A stretch of DNA of 64,000 bases, from the NCBI RefSeq assembly GCF_022568775.1, contig NZ_JAKZHW010000001.1:620001-684000 (forward strand). The letters are read 5' to 3'. The notes beneath the pieces were generated by a model. That model saw only the letters and a list, made by a program, of their open reading frames with translations, did no database searches and was not told the DNA's origin. This DNA is from Sphingomonas telluris. GTDB taxonomy: Bacteria > Pseudomonadota > Alphaproteobacteria > Sphingomonadales > Sphingomonadaceae. Both the position numbers and the translations under genes were made by a program. Positions 25,525 through 34,786 of this stretch are shown here, one piece after another (within the stretch, counting starts at the first letter, position 1; each line of letters opens with the position of its first letter).

Positions 25525-27210
25525 ATGAAAGAAGGCACGGCCCAGAAGATCAGCAACGCGCTTCTGTCGGGCGCGGCTGGCATCGCCTCGTTCTTCTTCT
25601 CGCTGATGGCCTTCCTTTACATCACCGAGTTCGACGAGCAGCTGGTCGCCTCGATCACCGCCGGCGCCTTCTGCCTTCTCGTCAGCTACATCGCATCGGA
25701 GCGGCCCAACAGCGAAAGCGCCCGCGCGCTCGCGGCATTGGGCGATCGCCTCATGGCGGTGGAGGACGGCGACCTTGTCTCGCCGCCGCCCGCAATCGTT
25801 CGCCAGAACATGCCCAAGCTCGCGACCGCCGTGGACACGTTGTTCGCTGAGGTGCGCGCCTCAATCGAGAATGCCCAGGCACTCGGCATGTACGACCCCG
25901 TAACGTCGCTGCCCAACCGCCTGCATTTCCGGTCGGAAGCAGACAAGCTGCTCGGCTCAGCTGCGCCGGCCGCACGGTCGGCAATGCTGTTCGTCGACCT
26001 CGACCGTTTCAAGGGAGTCAACGACAGCCTTGGCCATGCGCGCGGCGACCAGCTGCTTATCATGGTCGCGAACCGCCTTCGGGTCGTGGTGACCGCTGAG
26101 CTTTCGGAGTCCGCCAACCGCCGGCCTTTGCTCGCCCGGCTCGCGGGTGACGAGTTCACTCTTTTCTTCCCCGAGATTGCCTCGACCGAAGACATCGAGC
26201 GGATCGCGCGCCGCATCGCGGTCGCCATCTCGGAGCCGTTCGAGCTTTACGGTCATAGCGTCGACATTGGCGCGTCGATCGGCGTCGCGCTCTGCCCGGA
26301 CCACGGCAACAGCGTGGAGTCCCTGATGCGCGCGGCGGACATCGCCATGTACCGGGCCAAGTCGCTCGGCGGCGGCCAGCACTGCCTGTTCAATGACGAA
26401 CTTGCGGCCGACTATCAGCGGCGGATCGACACGGAAAAGGCGCTGACCGAAGCGGTGCAGCGCGGCGAGTTCATGCTCGCTTACCAGCCGCAGCTGAGCT
26501 TGCAGACCGGCGAGCTCGTCGGCACCGAGGCGCTGCTGCGCTGGAACCACCCGCGCGAGGGCTTGCGCTCGCCGAGGGACTTCATTCCGATCGCCGAGAG
26601 CACGGGCCTGATCGCGGAGATTGGCGAATGGGTCATCTCCGAGGTCGCCTCGGCGCTCGGCAGCTGGAATCGCGACGGCTTGGGTCGAAGGCTCGCGTTC
26701 AACGTCAGCCCGCGGCAGCTCGACCGCGCGGATTTCTTCGCGCGGCTGCGTCAGGCCTTCGTTGAGCAAGGTGTGCCGCTGTCGATGGTCGAGCTGGAAT
26801 TCACCGAGACCGCCGCAATGAAGGCGAGCGAGGCCGTTGTCGCGGAAATCGCGGCACTTCGAAAGGACGGCGCCCGCATCTCGATCGACGATTTCGGTAC
26901 CGGCTACTCAAACTTGGCGCGGCTGCGCTCGCTGCCGATCGATCGCGTGAAGCTCGATCCGTCCCTGATCGCTGACATCGAGGGCTCGGAGAAGGCCCGG
27001 GTGGTCGTGCAAGCGGTGATACACCTCATCCAGGGTGTCGGTTGCGAGGTCGTCGCCGAAGCGGTCGAGACCTCTGCGCAGGCGGACATCCTACGTGCCA
27101 TGGGTTGCCACACGATCCAGGGCTACGTTTTCGCCGAGCCCATGTTCGAGGGCGAGTATTTGGCCTGGACCCGGGATTCGGCCGGCGCGACCAACCGCTC
27201 CGTCGCCTAA
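25525..27210 (+). CDS. GGDEF/EAL protein, probable c-di-GMP phosphodiesterase
   Basis: A 561-residue inner-membrane protein. Two membrane helices at about 15-60 are followed by a short linker, a GGDEF domain (about 115-280) and an EAL domain (about 295-545). The cyclase site reads AGDEF (A207-F211) in place of GGDEF, so synthase activity is doubtful. The EAL site is intact: E335 in GTEALLRWNHP, NVSPRQL, ELEFTETA, SIDDFGTGYSNL, RVKLD and EAVET. It most likely hydrolyses c-di-GMP, with the GGDEF domain possibly acting as a GTP sensor. The start at ATG 25525 leaves an 85-base gap after smr. Its stop overlaps that of dapE. Confidence 0.88.
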   Translation: MKEGTAQKISNALLSGAAGIASFFFSLMAFLYITEFDEQLVASITAGAFCLLVSYIASERPNSESARALAALGDRLMAVEDGDLVSPPPAIVRQNMPKLATAVDTLFAEVRASIENAQALGMYDPVTSLPNRLHFRSEADKLLGSAAPAARSAMLFVDLDRFKGVNDSLGHARGDQLLIMVANRLRVVVTAELSESANRRPLLARLAGDEFTLFFPEIASTEDIERIARRIAVAISEPFELYGHSVDIGASIGVALCPDHGNSVESLMRAADIAMYRAKSLGGGQHCLFNDELAADYQRRIDTEKALTEAVQRGEFMLAYQPQLSLQTGELVGTEALLRWNHPREGLRSPRDFIPIAESTGLIAEIGEWVISEVASALGSWNRDGLGRRLAFNVSPRQLDRADFFARLRQAFVEQGVPLSMVELEFTETAAMKASEAVVAEIAALRKDGARISIDDFGTGYSNLARLRSLPIDRVKLDPSLIADIEGSEKARVVVQAVIHLIQGVGCEVVAEAVETSAQADILRAMGCHTIQGYVFAEPMFEGEYLAWTRDSAGATNRSVA

Positions 27211-28331
27211 GCAAAGACCTTCGTGAGCACCCGCTCATAGATGCGCGCGAGCGCGTGAATGTCCTCGACCGCCGCGCATTCGTCGAGCTTGTGCATCGTC
27301 GCATTGGGCAGGCCGAAATCGACCACCGGGCAAAGCTGGATGAGAAAGCGGCCGTCCGACGTGCCGCCACTGGTCGACAGCTCCGGCTCGATGCCGGTCT
27401 CTTCCCGGATTGCCTCGACGATCACGTCGTAAAGTCGCCCGGGCGGAGTCAGAAAGGCCTCGCCCGAGATGCGAGCGCGCACGGTTGAGCCAGGAGCTTC
27501 CCGCTCGGCAATCTCTTCCACGAGCCGCACGAGATCGGTGCCTCGCTGAAGATTGTTGAAGCGGATGTTGAGCTGCGCCGTCGCGGTGGCCGGGATGACA
27601 TTGCTGGCCTGCGTCGGAGTGCTGACAGCGGTGAACTCCAGGTTCGATGGCGGAAAGGCTTCCGTCCCGTCGTCGAGATGCAGCCCGTTCAGCGCTTCGA
27701 CGACGCGGGCCAGCTTCGGCACCGGATTGTCCGCGCGATGAGGGTAGGCGACGTGGCCCTGCGTGCCCGGAACGTCGATCCACATGTTGACCGATCCGCG
27801 GCGGCCGATCTTCACCGTATCGCCGAGGCGATCGACCGATGTCGGCTCGCCGATCAGGATCATGTCCGGCCGGATCGAGCGCTCGTTCAGCCAGTCGATG
27901 ATGCGCGGAGTCCCGTAGGTCGCATAGCCTTCCTCGTCGCCGGTGATCAGGAGCGAGGTGGTGCCGCTCGTCTGATCGGTGCGAGAGGCAGCAGCGACGA
28001 AGGCGGCGATCGCGCTCTTCATGTCGACCGCGCCACGGCCGGACAGCACGCCATCCTCGATCACGGTGTCGAAGGGATCGCTGCTCCAGCCATCGCCCGG
28101 GGGTACCACGTCCAGATGCCCCGCGAAGCCGAAGTGGGGTCCGCCATCGCCGCGGATCGCGACCATGTTCTCAGTCGGCCCGTCCGGCGGCTCGCCCAGC
28201 GTGAAACGATGGACGGTGAAGCCCAGCGGCGCCAGCGCGCGCTCCAGAACATCGAAGACTTCGCCGCTCGCGGGGGTCACGCTTGCGCAGTTGATTAGGT
28301 CCCGCGCAAGCGCGATTGGGTCGACTGACAT
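27207..28331 (-). CDS. dapE: Succinyl-diaminopimelate desuccinylase
   Basis: Zinc enzyme making LL-diaminopimelate for lysine and peptidoglycan. The 374 residues show the M20 metal ligands: the His of FAGHLDVVPPGDGW, the Asp of GRGAVDMKSAIAAF, the catalytic Glu pair of TGDEEGYATYGT, and MHKLDECAAV near the C-terminus for the last His. The start at 28331 matches the family (MSVDPIALARDLI). The gene converges on the GGDEF/EAL gene with overlapping stops and is head-to-head with the cupin gene, 27 bases apart. Confidence 0.94.
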   Translation of the reverse strand: MSVDPIALARDLINCASVTPASGEVFDVLERALAPLGFTVHRFTLGEPPDGPTENMVAIRGDGGPHFGFAGHLDVVPPGDGWSSDPFDTVIEDGVLSGRGAVDMKSAIAAFVAAASRTDQTSGTTSLLITGDEEGYATYGTPRIIDWLNERSIRPDMILIGEPTSVDRLGDTVKIGRRGSVNMWIDVPGTQGHVAYPHRADNPVPKLARVVEALNGLHLDDGTEAFPPSNLEFTAVSTPTQASNVIPATATAQLNIRFNNLQRGTDLVRLVEEIAEREAPGSTVRARISGEAFLTPPGRLYDVIVEAIREETGIEPELSTSGGTSDGRFLIQLCPVVDFGLPNATMHKLDECAAVEDIHALARIYERVLTKVFA

Positions 28332-28358
28332 TTCGTCCGCGTAGCAAAGGAGCGGGGC

Positions 28359-28826
28359 ATGCCCAAGATCGACCTTGAATCCATCGAGCAGGTCAACCGC
28401 ACGGGCTACCCGCCGCCGCACAACGAAGCGGTCGCCGGCCGCTGGTACAGGCGCCTTGCCCCGGCGACGGGCCTCACCGACTTTGGGGTCAGCCACGTGA
28501 CGCTGAAACCCGGAGCCTGGTCCAGCCAGCGTCACTGGCACGACGGCGAGGACGAGTTCGTCGTGATGCTGTCAGGCGAGGCTGTGCTGGTCGAGGACGA
28601 GGGCCGAACGGTGCTGCGCGCGGGCGACCTCGCCGCTTGGCCCAAGGGCACCGGCAATGGCCACCACCTCCGCAACGAAAGCGGTGAGGACTGCACCTTC
28701 CTCGCATTTGGAGGCGGGACGAACACGGGTGGCGGCTATTCGGACATCGACATGCTGTTCACTACGGATGGCCGCTACGTCCACAAGGACGGCTCGCCCT
28801 TCGGCGATACGACGCGCCCCGCTTAG
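28359..28826 (+). CDS. Cupin-domain protein
   Basis: A 155-residue single-domain cupin. Motif 1 is recognisable in QRHWHDGEDEFVVMLSGE, giving two His and one Glu metal ligands, and motif 2 in PKGTGNGHHLRNES supplies the third His. The role is unknown; such proteins bind sugars, metals or small acids and need not be enzymes. It is encoded opposite to both neighbours (dapE upstream, GST downstream) and shares its stop bases with the GST gene. Confidence 0.82.
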   Translation: MPKIDLESIEQVNRTGYPPPHNEAVAGRWYRRLAPATGLTDFGVSHVTLKPGAWSSQRHWHDGEDEFVVMLSGEAVLVEDEGRTVLRAGDLAAWPKGTGNGHHLRNESGEDCTFLAFGGGTNTGGGYSDIDMLFTTDGRYVHKDGSPFGDTTRPA

Positions 28827-29491
28827 GCGGGCTCGTGCTCGTAATGCTCGATGACCCAAGGCTCATCCTGTGCCTTGTCTATCCACTCGTTGACGTGCGG
28901 GTGTGACAGGACCGCCTTCATGTACAACTCGGCGAAGGGCGGCATAGGGATTGAGTAAGTGATAAAGCGCGTCACGACGGGCGCGTACATGATGTCCACC
29001 GCGCACCACTGTCCGAAGAGGAAGTCTCCGCCCGTCCCACCGAAACGCGCGCGAGCCTGCGCCCACAGCTGGAGGATTCGCTCGATCTCGCCGCGCACTT
29101 CGTCCGACAGCGGCTTAAAGGGAAAGGTCTTGCGGACATTCATCGGCAGCTCGCGTCGCAGGTTGGCGAAGCCGGAGTGCATCTCCGCCGCCATCGACCG
29201 GGCCATGCCGCAAGCGGACTCATCTTCGGGCCAATAGAGTTCTTTGCCGCAGCGGTCCGCGAGGAACTCGATGATCGCCAAGCTGTCCCAGACGACGCAG
29301 TTGCCGTCCCACAGAATCGGAACCTTGCCGAGGGAAGGGGCGAATTCGTCGCCCTCGCGGCGCTTCTCCCAGTCCTCGTCGAACATGGGCACGACAAGCT
29401 CTTCGAATTCTTCGCCGGATTGCTTGACCGCAAGCCAGCCGCGCATCGACCAGCTGGAATAAGCGCGATTTCCGATGATGACCTTGAGCAA
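28823..29491 (-). CDS. Glutathione S-transferase family protein
   Basis: A 222-residue cytosolic protein with the thioredoxin-like N-terminal domain (VIIGNRAYSSWSMRGWLAVKQ, then GKVPILWDGNCVVWDSLAI, carrying the cis-proline and glutathione-contact serine) and the helical C-terminal domain. The catalytic residue is probably a serine in SSWS. The substrate is unknown. It lies 12 bases after engB and is likely the last gene of the rpmH-rnpA-yidD-yidC-engB operon. Confidence 0.85.
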   Translation of the reverse strand: MLKVIIGNRAYSSWSMRGWLAVKQSGEEFEELVVPMFDEDWEKRREGDEFAPSLGKVPILWDGNCVVWDSLAIIEFLADRCGKELYWPEDESACGMARSMAAEMHSGFANLRRELPMNVRKTFPFKPLSDEVRGEIERILQLWAQARARFGGTGGDFLFGQWCAVDIMYAPVVTRFITYSIPMPPFAELYMKAVLSHPHVNEWIDKAQDEPWVIEHYEHEPA

Positions 29492-29503
29492 GCCGCTCTC
29501 TCC

Positions 29504-30151
29504 CTAGGACATTGCTGCTTCGAGGATTGCCGTTCGTAACTCGGCGATGCCGTCGCCGGTTTCGCTGGACGTCGCGATTAGGTGCGGGTGCGCCGCAGGA
29601 TGCTTGGCAGATTGCTCCGCCGTCTGCTTGAGCACTTCCGCCAGCGCCGTCGGCTTGATCTTGTCGCCCTTGGTCAGAACCAGCTGATAATTCACGGCCG
29701 CGTCGTCGAGCATCTCCATGATCTCGAGATCGACGGGTTTCAGCCCATGTCGCGAATCGACCAGAACGAACGAACGGCGAAGAACGGCACGCCCCCGCAG
29801 GAAGTCGTTCACGAGGAAGCGCCAGCGCTTCACCAGATCCTTCGGAGCCTCGGCGAAACCGTAACCCGGCATGTCGACCAGGCGAATCTCCGGCGGCCGA
29901 CCGACGTCGAAAAAGTTGAGTTCCTGCGTTCGTCCCGGCGTGTTGGACGTACGCGCCAGCCCTTTGCGGTTGGTCAGCGCGTTCAGGAGCGAGCTTTTCC
30001 CGACGTTCGACCGCCCGGCGAACGCGATCTCCGGCGCTTCGGGATCGGGCAGGAATTTGAGGGAAGGAGCGGACTTCAGGAAGTCGACCGGGCCCGAAAA
30101 CAGCTTCCGGGCACGCTCCGTCAGTTCTTCCCTGTCGTCCGCCTCGTCCAC
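29504..30151 (-). CDS. engB: Ribosome biogenesis GTPase EngB (YsxC/YihA)
   Basis: Essential GTPase in 50S subunit assembly. The 215 residues carry G1 [15 protein letters not shown]2 region [10 protein letters not shown]3 [12 protein letters not shown]4 TKGDKIKP and G5 SSETGDGI. EngB typically follows yidC in Alphaproteobacteria, as here, where yidC ends one base before the engB start. Confidence 0.95.
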   Translation of the reverse strand: MDEADDREELTERARKLFSGPVDFLKSAPSLKFLPDPEAPEIAFAGRSNVGKSSLLNALTNRKGLARTSNTPGRTQELNFFDVGRPPEIRLVDMPGYGFAEAPKDLVKRWRFLVNDFLRGRAVLRRSFVLVDSRHGLKPVDLEIMEMLDDAAVNYQLVLTKGDKIKPTALAEVLKQTAEQSAKHPAAHPHLIATSSETGDGIAELRTAILEAAMS

Positions 30152-30152
30152 G

Positions 30153-31859
30153 TCAGGTCGTCACCGGATGAGTGTCGGCAAAGTGGAGGCCGTACTTCTT
30201 GTACAGCCACCATTGCTGCAGGATCGTCAGCACGTTGCTGGTCACCCAGTAGAGCTGCAGTCCGCTCGCGAAAGGCGCCATCACGAACATCATCACCCAC
30301 GGCATGATCGAGAAGATCTGTTGCTGCGTCGGGTCCATCGGTGCCGGGTTGAGCTTGAACTGCAACCACATCGTGACGCCGAGAAGGATGGCGAGCACGC
30401 CGATCGCGAGGAAGTGCGGCGGCGTGAAATGCAGCAGGCCGAAGAGGTTCACCGGAGTCAGCGGGTCCGGAGCCGAAAGGTCCTTGATCCACAGGATGAA
30501 CGGCTGGTGGCGCATCTCCACGGAGACGAGCAGCACCTTATAGAGCGCGTAGAAGATCGGGATCTGCAGCAGGATCGGAAGGCAGCCCGCAGCCGGATTG
30601 ATCTTCTCCTCCTGGTACAGCTTCATCATCTCCTGCTGGAGCTTGGGCTTGTCGTCCTTGTAGCGCTCCTGGATCGCCTTCATCTTCGGCTGGAGCTTTC
30701 GCATGGCAGCCATCGACTGGAACTGCTTCTGCGCGATCGGGAACATCAGGCCACGCACGATCAGCGTCAGGCAGATGATGGCGACACCGAAATTGCCGAT
30801 GTGCTGGAACAGCCAGTTCAGCAGGTCGAAGATCGGCCGCATGAACCATTCGAACCAGCCCCAGTCGATCGCCTTCGACAGCTTGGGGATGCCTGCAGCT
30901 TCATACTGATCGAGAAGCTTCTTCTCCTTCGCGCCGGCGAAGAGGCGGGTCTCGGTCGTCACCGCCTTGCCCGGTTCCACGACGATGGGCGCGTCGGAAT
31001 AGTCGGCCTGGTAGGCGCCACTCGGCCCCTTGCGGAAGCTCGCGGCGAAGCTGCGCTCGCCAGCAGGAGCGAGCGCCGTCAGCCAATATTTGTCGGTGAA
31101 GCCCAGCCAGCCACCGGGCGTCGTGAACTGCTCGCCCGCCGCATTCTCGTCGAGCGTCTTCCAGTTCACGTCATAATTGGCCGCACCGTTGAAGACGCCG
31201 ATCGGGCCAACGTGGACGGTCCAGCTGTCCGGATCGGGCGACTTGTTGGCCCGGCTGACCAGGCCGAAGGGCCGCACGGCCACTGCGTTGGCGCTGGTGT
31301 TCGCGACGCGCTGCTGCACTGTGAAAAGGTAATTGTCGTCGACCGAGATGGTGATCTCAAAGCGCGGGCCGCCGTTCGACCATGTCAGGGTGACCGGCTT
31401 GCCGGGCTCGAGCACCTGCGCACTCGGCGTCCAGACCGCGTCGGGCGGCGGCGCCTGTACGCCCTGGCCGCTCCAGCCGAAGGACGTGAAGTAGGCGCCC
31501 GGCGCACCGGCCGGCGAGAGCAGCCGCACCGGCGGCGAATTCTTGCCCACGCTCTCGCGCTCACGAACGAGAACGAGGTCGTCGATCTTTGCGCCCTGAA
31601 GATTGATCGAGCCCTGGAGGCTCGGCGTCTGGATGCGAACGCGCGGCGTTTCGGCCAGGACTTTGGCCCGGTCGCGAAGGACGGCCGGAGTGCTCGGAGC
31701 TGGGCTCGCATTCGGCTGCGGAACGGGCTGAACCTTGCCGTTCTCGACCTTCACGGGAGACGGGTTGGCCGGCGTGATCTTGTTCGACAGCCATCCCCAG
31801 CCGAGCAGCACGAGCGCGCTCAGCACGACCGCGAGGATCAGGTTCTTATTCTCGTTCAC
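30153..31859 (-). CDS. yidC: Membrane protein insertase YidC
   Basis: Inserts and folds inner-membrane proteins, alone or with SecYEG. The 568 residues have an N-terminal helix ([18 protein letters not shown]), a large periplasmic beta-sandwich region at about 55-340, and a five-helix insertase core from about 355 with [13 protein letters not shown], the conserved cytoplasmic [23 protein letters not shown] coiled hairpin (here [15 protein letters not shown]), and [18 protein letters not shown]. The start overlaps the yidD stop by four bases. Confidence 0.96.
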   Translation of the reverse strand: MNENKNLILAVVLSALVLLGWGWLSNKITPANPSPVKVENGKVQPVPQPNASPAPSTPAVLRDRAKVLAETPRVRIQTPSLQGSINLQGAKIDDLVLVRERESVGKNSPPVRLLSPAGAPGAYFTSFGWSGQGVQAPPPDAVWTPSAQVLEPGKPVTLTWSNGGPRFEITISVDDNYLFTVQQRVANTSANAVAVRPFGLVSRANKSPDPDSWTVHVGPIGVFNGAANYDVNWKTLDENAAGEQFTTPGGWLGFTDKYWLTALAPAGERSFAASFRKGPSGAYQADYSDAPIVVEPGKAVTTETRLFAGAKEKKLLDQYEAAGIPKLSKAIDWGWFEWFMRPIFDLLNWLFQHIGNFGVAIICLTLIVRGLMFPIAQKQFQSMAAMRKLQPKMKAIQERYKDDKPKLQQEMMKLYQEEKINPAAGCLPILLQIPIFYALYKVLLVSVEMRHQPFILWIKDLSAPDPLTPVNLFGLLHFTPPHFLAIGVLAILLGVTMWLQFKLNPAPMDPTQQQIFSIMPWVMMFVMAPFASGLQLYWVTSNVLTILQQWWLYKKYGLHFADTHPVTT

Positions 31860-32086
31860 TTATGATCCTCGACTTGGGGAACCGGGTCGTAGCCCTGGCC
31901 GCCCCAGGGATGACAGCGCATGATTCGCTTCAGAGCGAGCCACCCACCGCGGGCGGCGCCATAGCGTTGAATTGCCGTGATCGCATAGGCCGAACAGCTG
32001 GGCTGGTATCGGCAGCTCGGCGGGAGAATTTGGGACGGACCTTTTTGCCAGCCGCGGGCGATCAGGATGAGCAATTTGGCTATCAC
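31856..32086 (-). CDS. yidD: Membrane protein insertion efficiency factor YidD
   Basis: Small 76-residue amphipathic protein that assists YidC-dependent insertion. It contains the family [19 protein letters not shown] with conserved cysteines, and [17 protein letters not shown]. Its start overlaps the rnpA stop and its stop overlaps the yidC start, each by 4 bases, keeping the rpmH-rnpA-yidD-yidC order seen in most bacteria. Confidence 0.94.
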   Translation of the reverse strand: MIAKLLILIARGWQKGPSQILPPSCRYQPSCSAYAITAIQRYGAARGGWLALKRIMRCHPWGGQGYDPVPQVEDHK

Positions 32087-32547
32087 GGGCGCGTCTTCTC
32101 CAGCGCCTTGGCGAAGTCCTGGCGGAGAAGAGCGAACTCGCGCTCGATGCCGCTGGAACGGCCGATCATGATGTGGTCGGACCCGGCGTGACCCTCGGAG
32201 GGCAGGATTTCGCGGGCAAGCGCGCGGAAGCGGCGCTTCATCCGGTTGCGCACAACGGCGCCACCGACCTTCTTGCTCACGGTAAAGCCGATGCGCTTCG
32301 TATCATCGCCGTCCTGGCGATTGCGAACCAGAAGGACAAAGCCCGGCATCGCCGCGCGCCGTCCGGCGTTCGCAGCGAGGAAGTCCGAGCGTTTCCTAAG
32401 GACTGTTAGGCGCTGAGCTTCTTGCGGCCGCGTGCCCGGCGCGCGTTCAGAACCTTGCGGCCGCCCACGGTCGCCATGCGCGACCGGAAGCCGTGCCGGC
32501 GCTTGCGGACGAGATTGCTCGGCTGGAAGGTGCGCTTCATCGCTCAT
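32083..32547 (-). CDS. rnpA: Ribonuclease P protein component, frame enclosing rpmH
   Basis: Protein subunit of RNase P, which matures tRNA 5' ends. The conserved part runs [36 protein letters not shown] (the RNR signature) to the C-terminus. In this frame there is no ATG, GTG, TTG or CTG between the rpmH stop and that conserved start. The only usual start upstream is ATG 32547, 7 bases before the rpmH ATG, giving 154 residues with about 46 N-terminal residues read out of frame through all of rpmH. A GAGG at 32549-32552 is spaced correctly for rpmH but not for this ATG. A rare start such as ACG or a re-initiation event is the alternative. Confidence 0.85.
   Translation of the reverse strand: MSDEAHLPAEQSRPQAPARLPVAHGDRGRPQGSERAPGTRPQEAQRLTVLRKRSDFLAANAGRRAAMPGFVLLVRNRQDGDDTKRIGFTVSKKVGGAVVRNRMKRRFRALAREILPSEGHAGSDHIMIGRSSGIEREFALLRQDFAKALEKTRP
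32406..32540 (-). CDS. rpmH: 50S ribosomal protein L34
   Basis: The 44-residue L34 begins [19 protein letters not shown] and ends [10 protein letters not shown], which is unmistakable. Its ATG is 8 bases after GAGG (32549-32552). It is the first gene of the rnpA-yidD-yidC operon and is completely contained in the open frame of rnpA in another register. It is too short to appear among longer open frames. Confidence 0.97.
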   Translation of the reverse strand: MKRTFQPSNLVRKRRHGFRSRMATVGGRKVLNARRARGRKKLSA

Positions 32548-32633
32548 GCCTCAAATTCAAGAATCTAAAGAAAAAGGGCCGCCGTTCCGGCAGCCGCTGT
32601 CGAGCGGGCCGATAGGGGAGGGGCGCCCCAAAG

Positions 32634-32957
32634 TCAATTCGCTCCGCCCTCTTCGATGCGCGCCGTTTCCTGCTTCCGGATTTCCGCGCGTCGTTGCGCG
32701 CTTCGCCTGCGCAGCGCCCAGTCGGCCCAGCCGCCCGCTTTCGGCTGCCACCGTTTGAACCGCACATAGCGGCGCTTGGCCCACATACTGGTTTTCAGGA
32801 TGAGCGCGACGCCCGGCGCGATCAGAAAAACGCCGCCTGGGCCGGGCAAAGGGGAGATGATTAGTCCGCCGATGATCAGCAAGACGCCGAGGGCCATGAG
32901 CCCCCATTCGACCCACGGCTGATCGATGAATTTCCGCCATTGGCTCTTGGTGATCAT
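32634..32957 (-). CDS. Small two-helix membrane protein, PGPGW-like
   Basis: A 107-residue protein with two hydrophobic segments (about 14-34 and 38-54) joined by PLPGPGGVFLIAPGVALIL, which resembles the PGPGW family of putative membrane proteins. The C-terminal half is basic, probably cytoplasmic (RRRSAQRRAEIRKQE). ATG 32957 is chosen because the longer frame upstream adds only Arg-rich, non-conserved sequence. The function is unknown. It is on the same strand as rpmH, about 90 bases upstream of it. Confidence 0.7.
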   Translation of the reverse strand: MITKSQWRKFIDQPWVEWGLMALGVLLIIGGLIISPLPGPGGVFLIAPGVALILKTSMWAKRRYVRFKRWQPKAGGWADWALRRRSAQRRAEIRKQETARIEEGGAN

Positions 32958-33087
32958 CGCTTCGGCATGTGGGCGTGAATAGCAGTGGCTGCAAGGACTT
33001 GCGGTCCGCAACGGCCTCGCGCTAGCAAGGCGCCGCCGAGCTAGGGGGAAGTCTGCTTTACCGAATGTTGTGCCGTGGCGGTGCCGG

Positions 33088-34596
33088 ATGACGGCCACCG
33101 TCGCCACTGTTGCGTATCTAGGCCTCGAAGCCCGTCCGGTCGAAGTTCAGGTCCAGCTTTCCGCAGGTCTTCCGCGTTTCACGATCGTCGGCTTGCCGGA
33201 CAAGGCGGTCGCCGAAAGCCGTGAGCGCGTGCATGCCGCGCTTGCCGCCATCGGTCTTGCGCTCCCGCCCAAGCGTATCACGGTCAATCTGTCCCCGGCC
33301 GATCTTCCCAAGGAAGGATCGCACTTCGACCTTCCGATCGCGCTGTGCCTGCTCGCTGCGATAGGTGCAGCCGATGCGGAAGCACTTTCTCATTACGTCA
33401 TCGTCGGAGAGCTGAAGCTCGACGGTCGCATCGCCTCTTCGCCGGGCGTGTTGCTGGCCGCGATCCAGGCGTCGAGCGAAGGGAAGGGGCTCATCTGTCC
33501 TGCGGCTCAAGGCGCGGAAGCCGCCTGGGCTGGCAATGTCGAAGTCATTGCCGCGCCCGACCTTCTTGCCTTGCTCGCGCATCTCAAGGGCTCGTCGGTA
33601 CTCCGTCCGCCGGCTCCGGGTGAGGCGGAATTGCCTGTTGGCGGGCCGGACCTCAGGCAAGTGAAGGGTCAGGAGGTCGCTAAGCGCGCGCTCGAGATTG
33701 CGGCTGCGGGCGGTCATAATATGCTGATGAGCGGCCCTCCCGGAGCGGGCAAGTCGCTGCTTGCCTCCTGCCTTCCCGGGATCCTCCCGCCGCTCCAGCC
33801 CGCCGAAGCCCTCGAGGTATCGATGGTCGCCTCCGTCGCCGGCGAGCTCGAAGGCGGGCGAATGACCAGGCAGCGTCCTTTCCGCTCTCCGCATCACAGC
33901 GCGTCCATGCCCGCGCTTGTGGGTGGCGGGCTTCGCGTACGACCGGGTGAGATCAGTCTCGCTCACCTCGGCGTCCTCTTCCTTGATGAGCTGCCGGAAT
34001 TCCAGCGAGCTGTTCTGGATTCGCTTCGGCAGCCTTTCGAGACCGGCAACGTCAGCGTTGCGCGGGCAAATACGCACGTCACCTTCCCGGCGCGTGTGCA
34101 GCTCGTGGCAGCGATGAACCCTTGCCGGTGCGGCCACTTGGGCGATCCGGCGCTTGCTTGCAGCCGGGCGCCCAAGTGCGCCGCAGACTATCAGGCACGA
34201 GTGTCCGGGCCGCTTCTCGACCGCATTGATCTGCATGTTGACGTGCAGGGGGTTTCAGCGGCGGATTTGACCCTGCCGCCGCCTGCCGAAGGAAGCGCCG
34301 AAGTCGCCGGCCGGGTCGCCGCAGCACGCCAGGTGCAGGCCGATCGCTACAACGGATCGGGCGTGCGCACGAATGCGGAGGCGGATGGTGAGCTTCTGGA
34401 GAAGGTCGCCACGCCGGACGAGCCCGGTCGCAAGCTCCTGGCGGATGCGGCGGCCGCGATGCGCCTTTCTGCTCGGGGCTTTCACCGGGTCCTCCGGGTC
34501 TCGAGGACCGTCGCCGATCTTGCCGGCGCGGAGCAGGTGGGGCGCATCCATGCGGCCGAAGCCCTCAGCTACCGGCGGCAAGCGCCTCGCAATTGA
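33088..34596 (+). CDS. comM: ComM/YifB family Mg-chelatase-like AAA+ ATPase
   Basis: Helicase-type ATPase that promotes branch migration during integration of transforming DNA. The 502 residues start TATVATVAYLGLEARPVEV, with FTIVGLPDKAVAESRERV, then an AAA+ module with Walker A SGPPGAGKSLLAS, Walker B VLFLDELPEF, and the cysteine cluster NPCRCGHLGD. The C-terminus has the Mg_chelatase_C helical region. ATG 33088 removes six unsupported upstream residues. With dprA this is the second transformation-linked gene in the window. Confidence 0.92.
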   Translation: MTATVATVAYLGLEARPVEVQVQLSAGLPRFTIVGLPDKAVAESRERVHAALAAIGLALPPKRITVNLSPADLPKEGSHFDLPIALCLLAAIGAADAEALSHYVIVGELKLDGRIASSPGVLLAAIQASSEGKGLICPAAQGAEAAWAGNVEVIAAPDLLALLAHLKGSSVLRPPAPGEAELPVGGPDLRQVKGQEVAKRALEIAAAGGHNMLMSGPPGAGKSLLASCLPGILPPLQPAEALEVSMVASVAGELEGGRMTRQRPFRSPHHSASMPALVGGGLRVRPGEISLAHLGVLFLDELPEFQRAVLDSLRQPFETGNVSVARANTHVTFPARVQLVAAMNPCRCGHLGDPALACSRAPKCAADYQARVSGPLLDRIDLHVDVQGVSAADLTLPPPAEGSAEVAGRVAAARQVQADRYNGSGVRTNAEADGELLEKVATPDEPGRKLLADAAAAMRLSARGFHRVLRVSRTVADLAGAEQVGRIHAAEALSYRRQAPRN

Positions 34597-34636
34597 TTAG
34601 CCAAGACTTCGCCTTTAGCTAGGACCGGCTGCGGGG

Positions 34637-34721
34637 GCCCCTGTGGCGGAATGGTAGACGCGCTCGACTCAAAATCGAGTTCCTAACCGGAGTGTCCGTT
34701 CGAGTCGGACCAGGGGCACCA
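34637..34721 (+). tRNA. tRNA-Leu (anticodon CAA)
   Basis: A full cloverleaf. Acceptor GCCCCTG (34637-34643) pairs with CAGGGGC (34711-34717), and the CCA end is encoded at 34719-34721. The anticodon stem CTCGA/TCGAG encloses the loop CTCAAAA, anticodon CAA, reading UUG codons. A long variable arm (TCCTAACCGGAGTG region) is as expected for tRNA-Leu. The T loop is TTCGAGT. It stands alone between comM and the transporter gene. Confidence 0.95.
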
Positions 34722-34786
34722 CTTACGTTCGAAAAGCTTGGCCAGCCCGCTAGCCGGGAGCGTCTTCGCCCGATATCCTCTTAACC

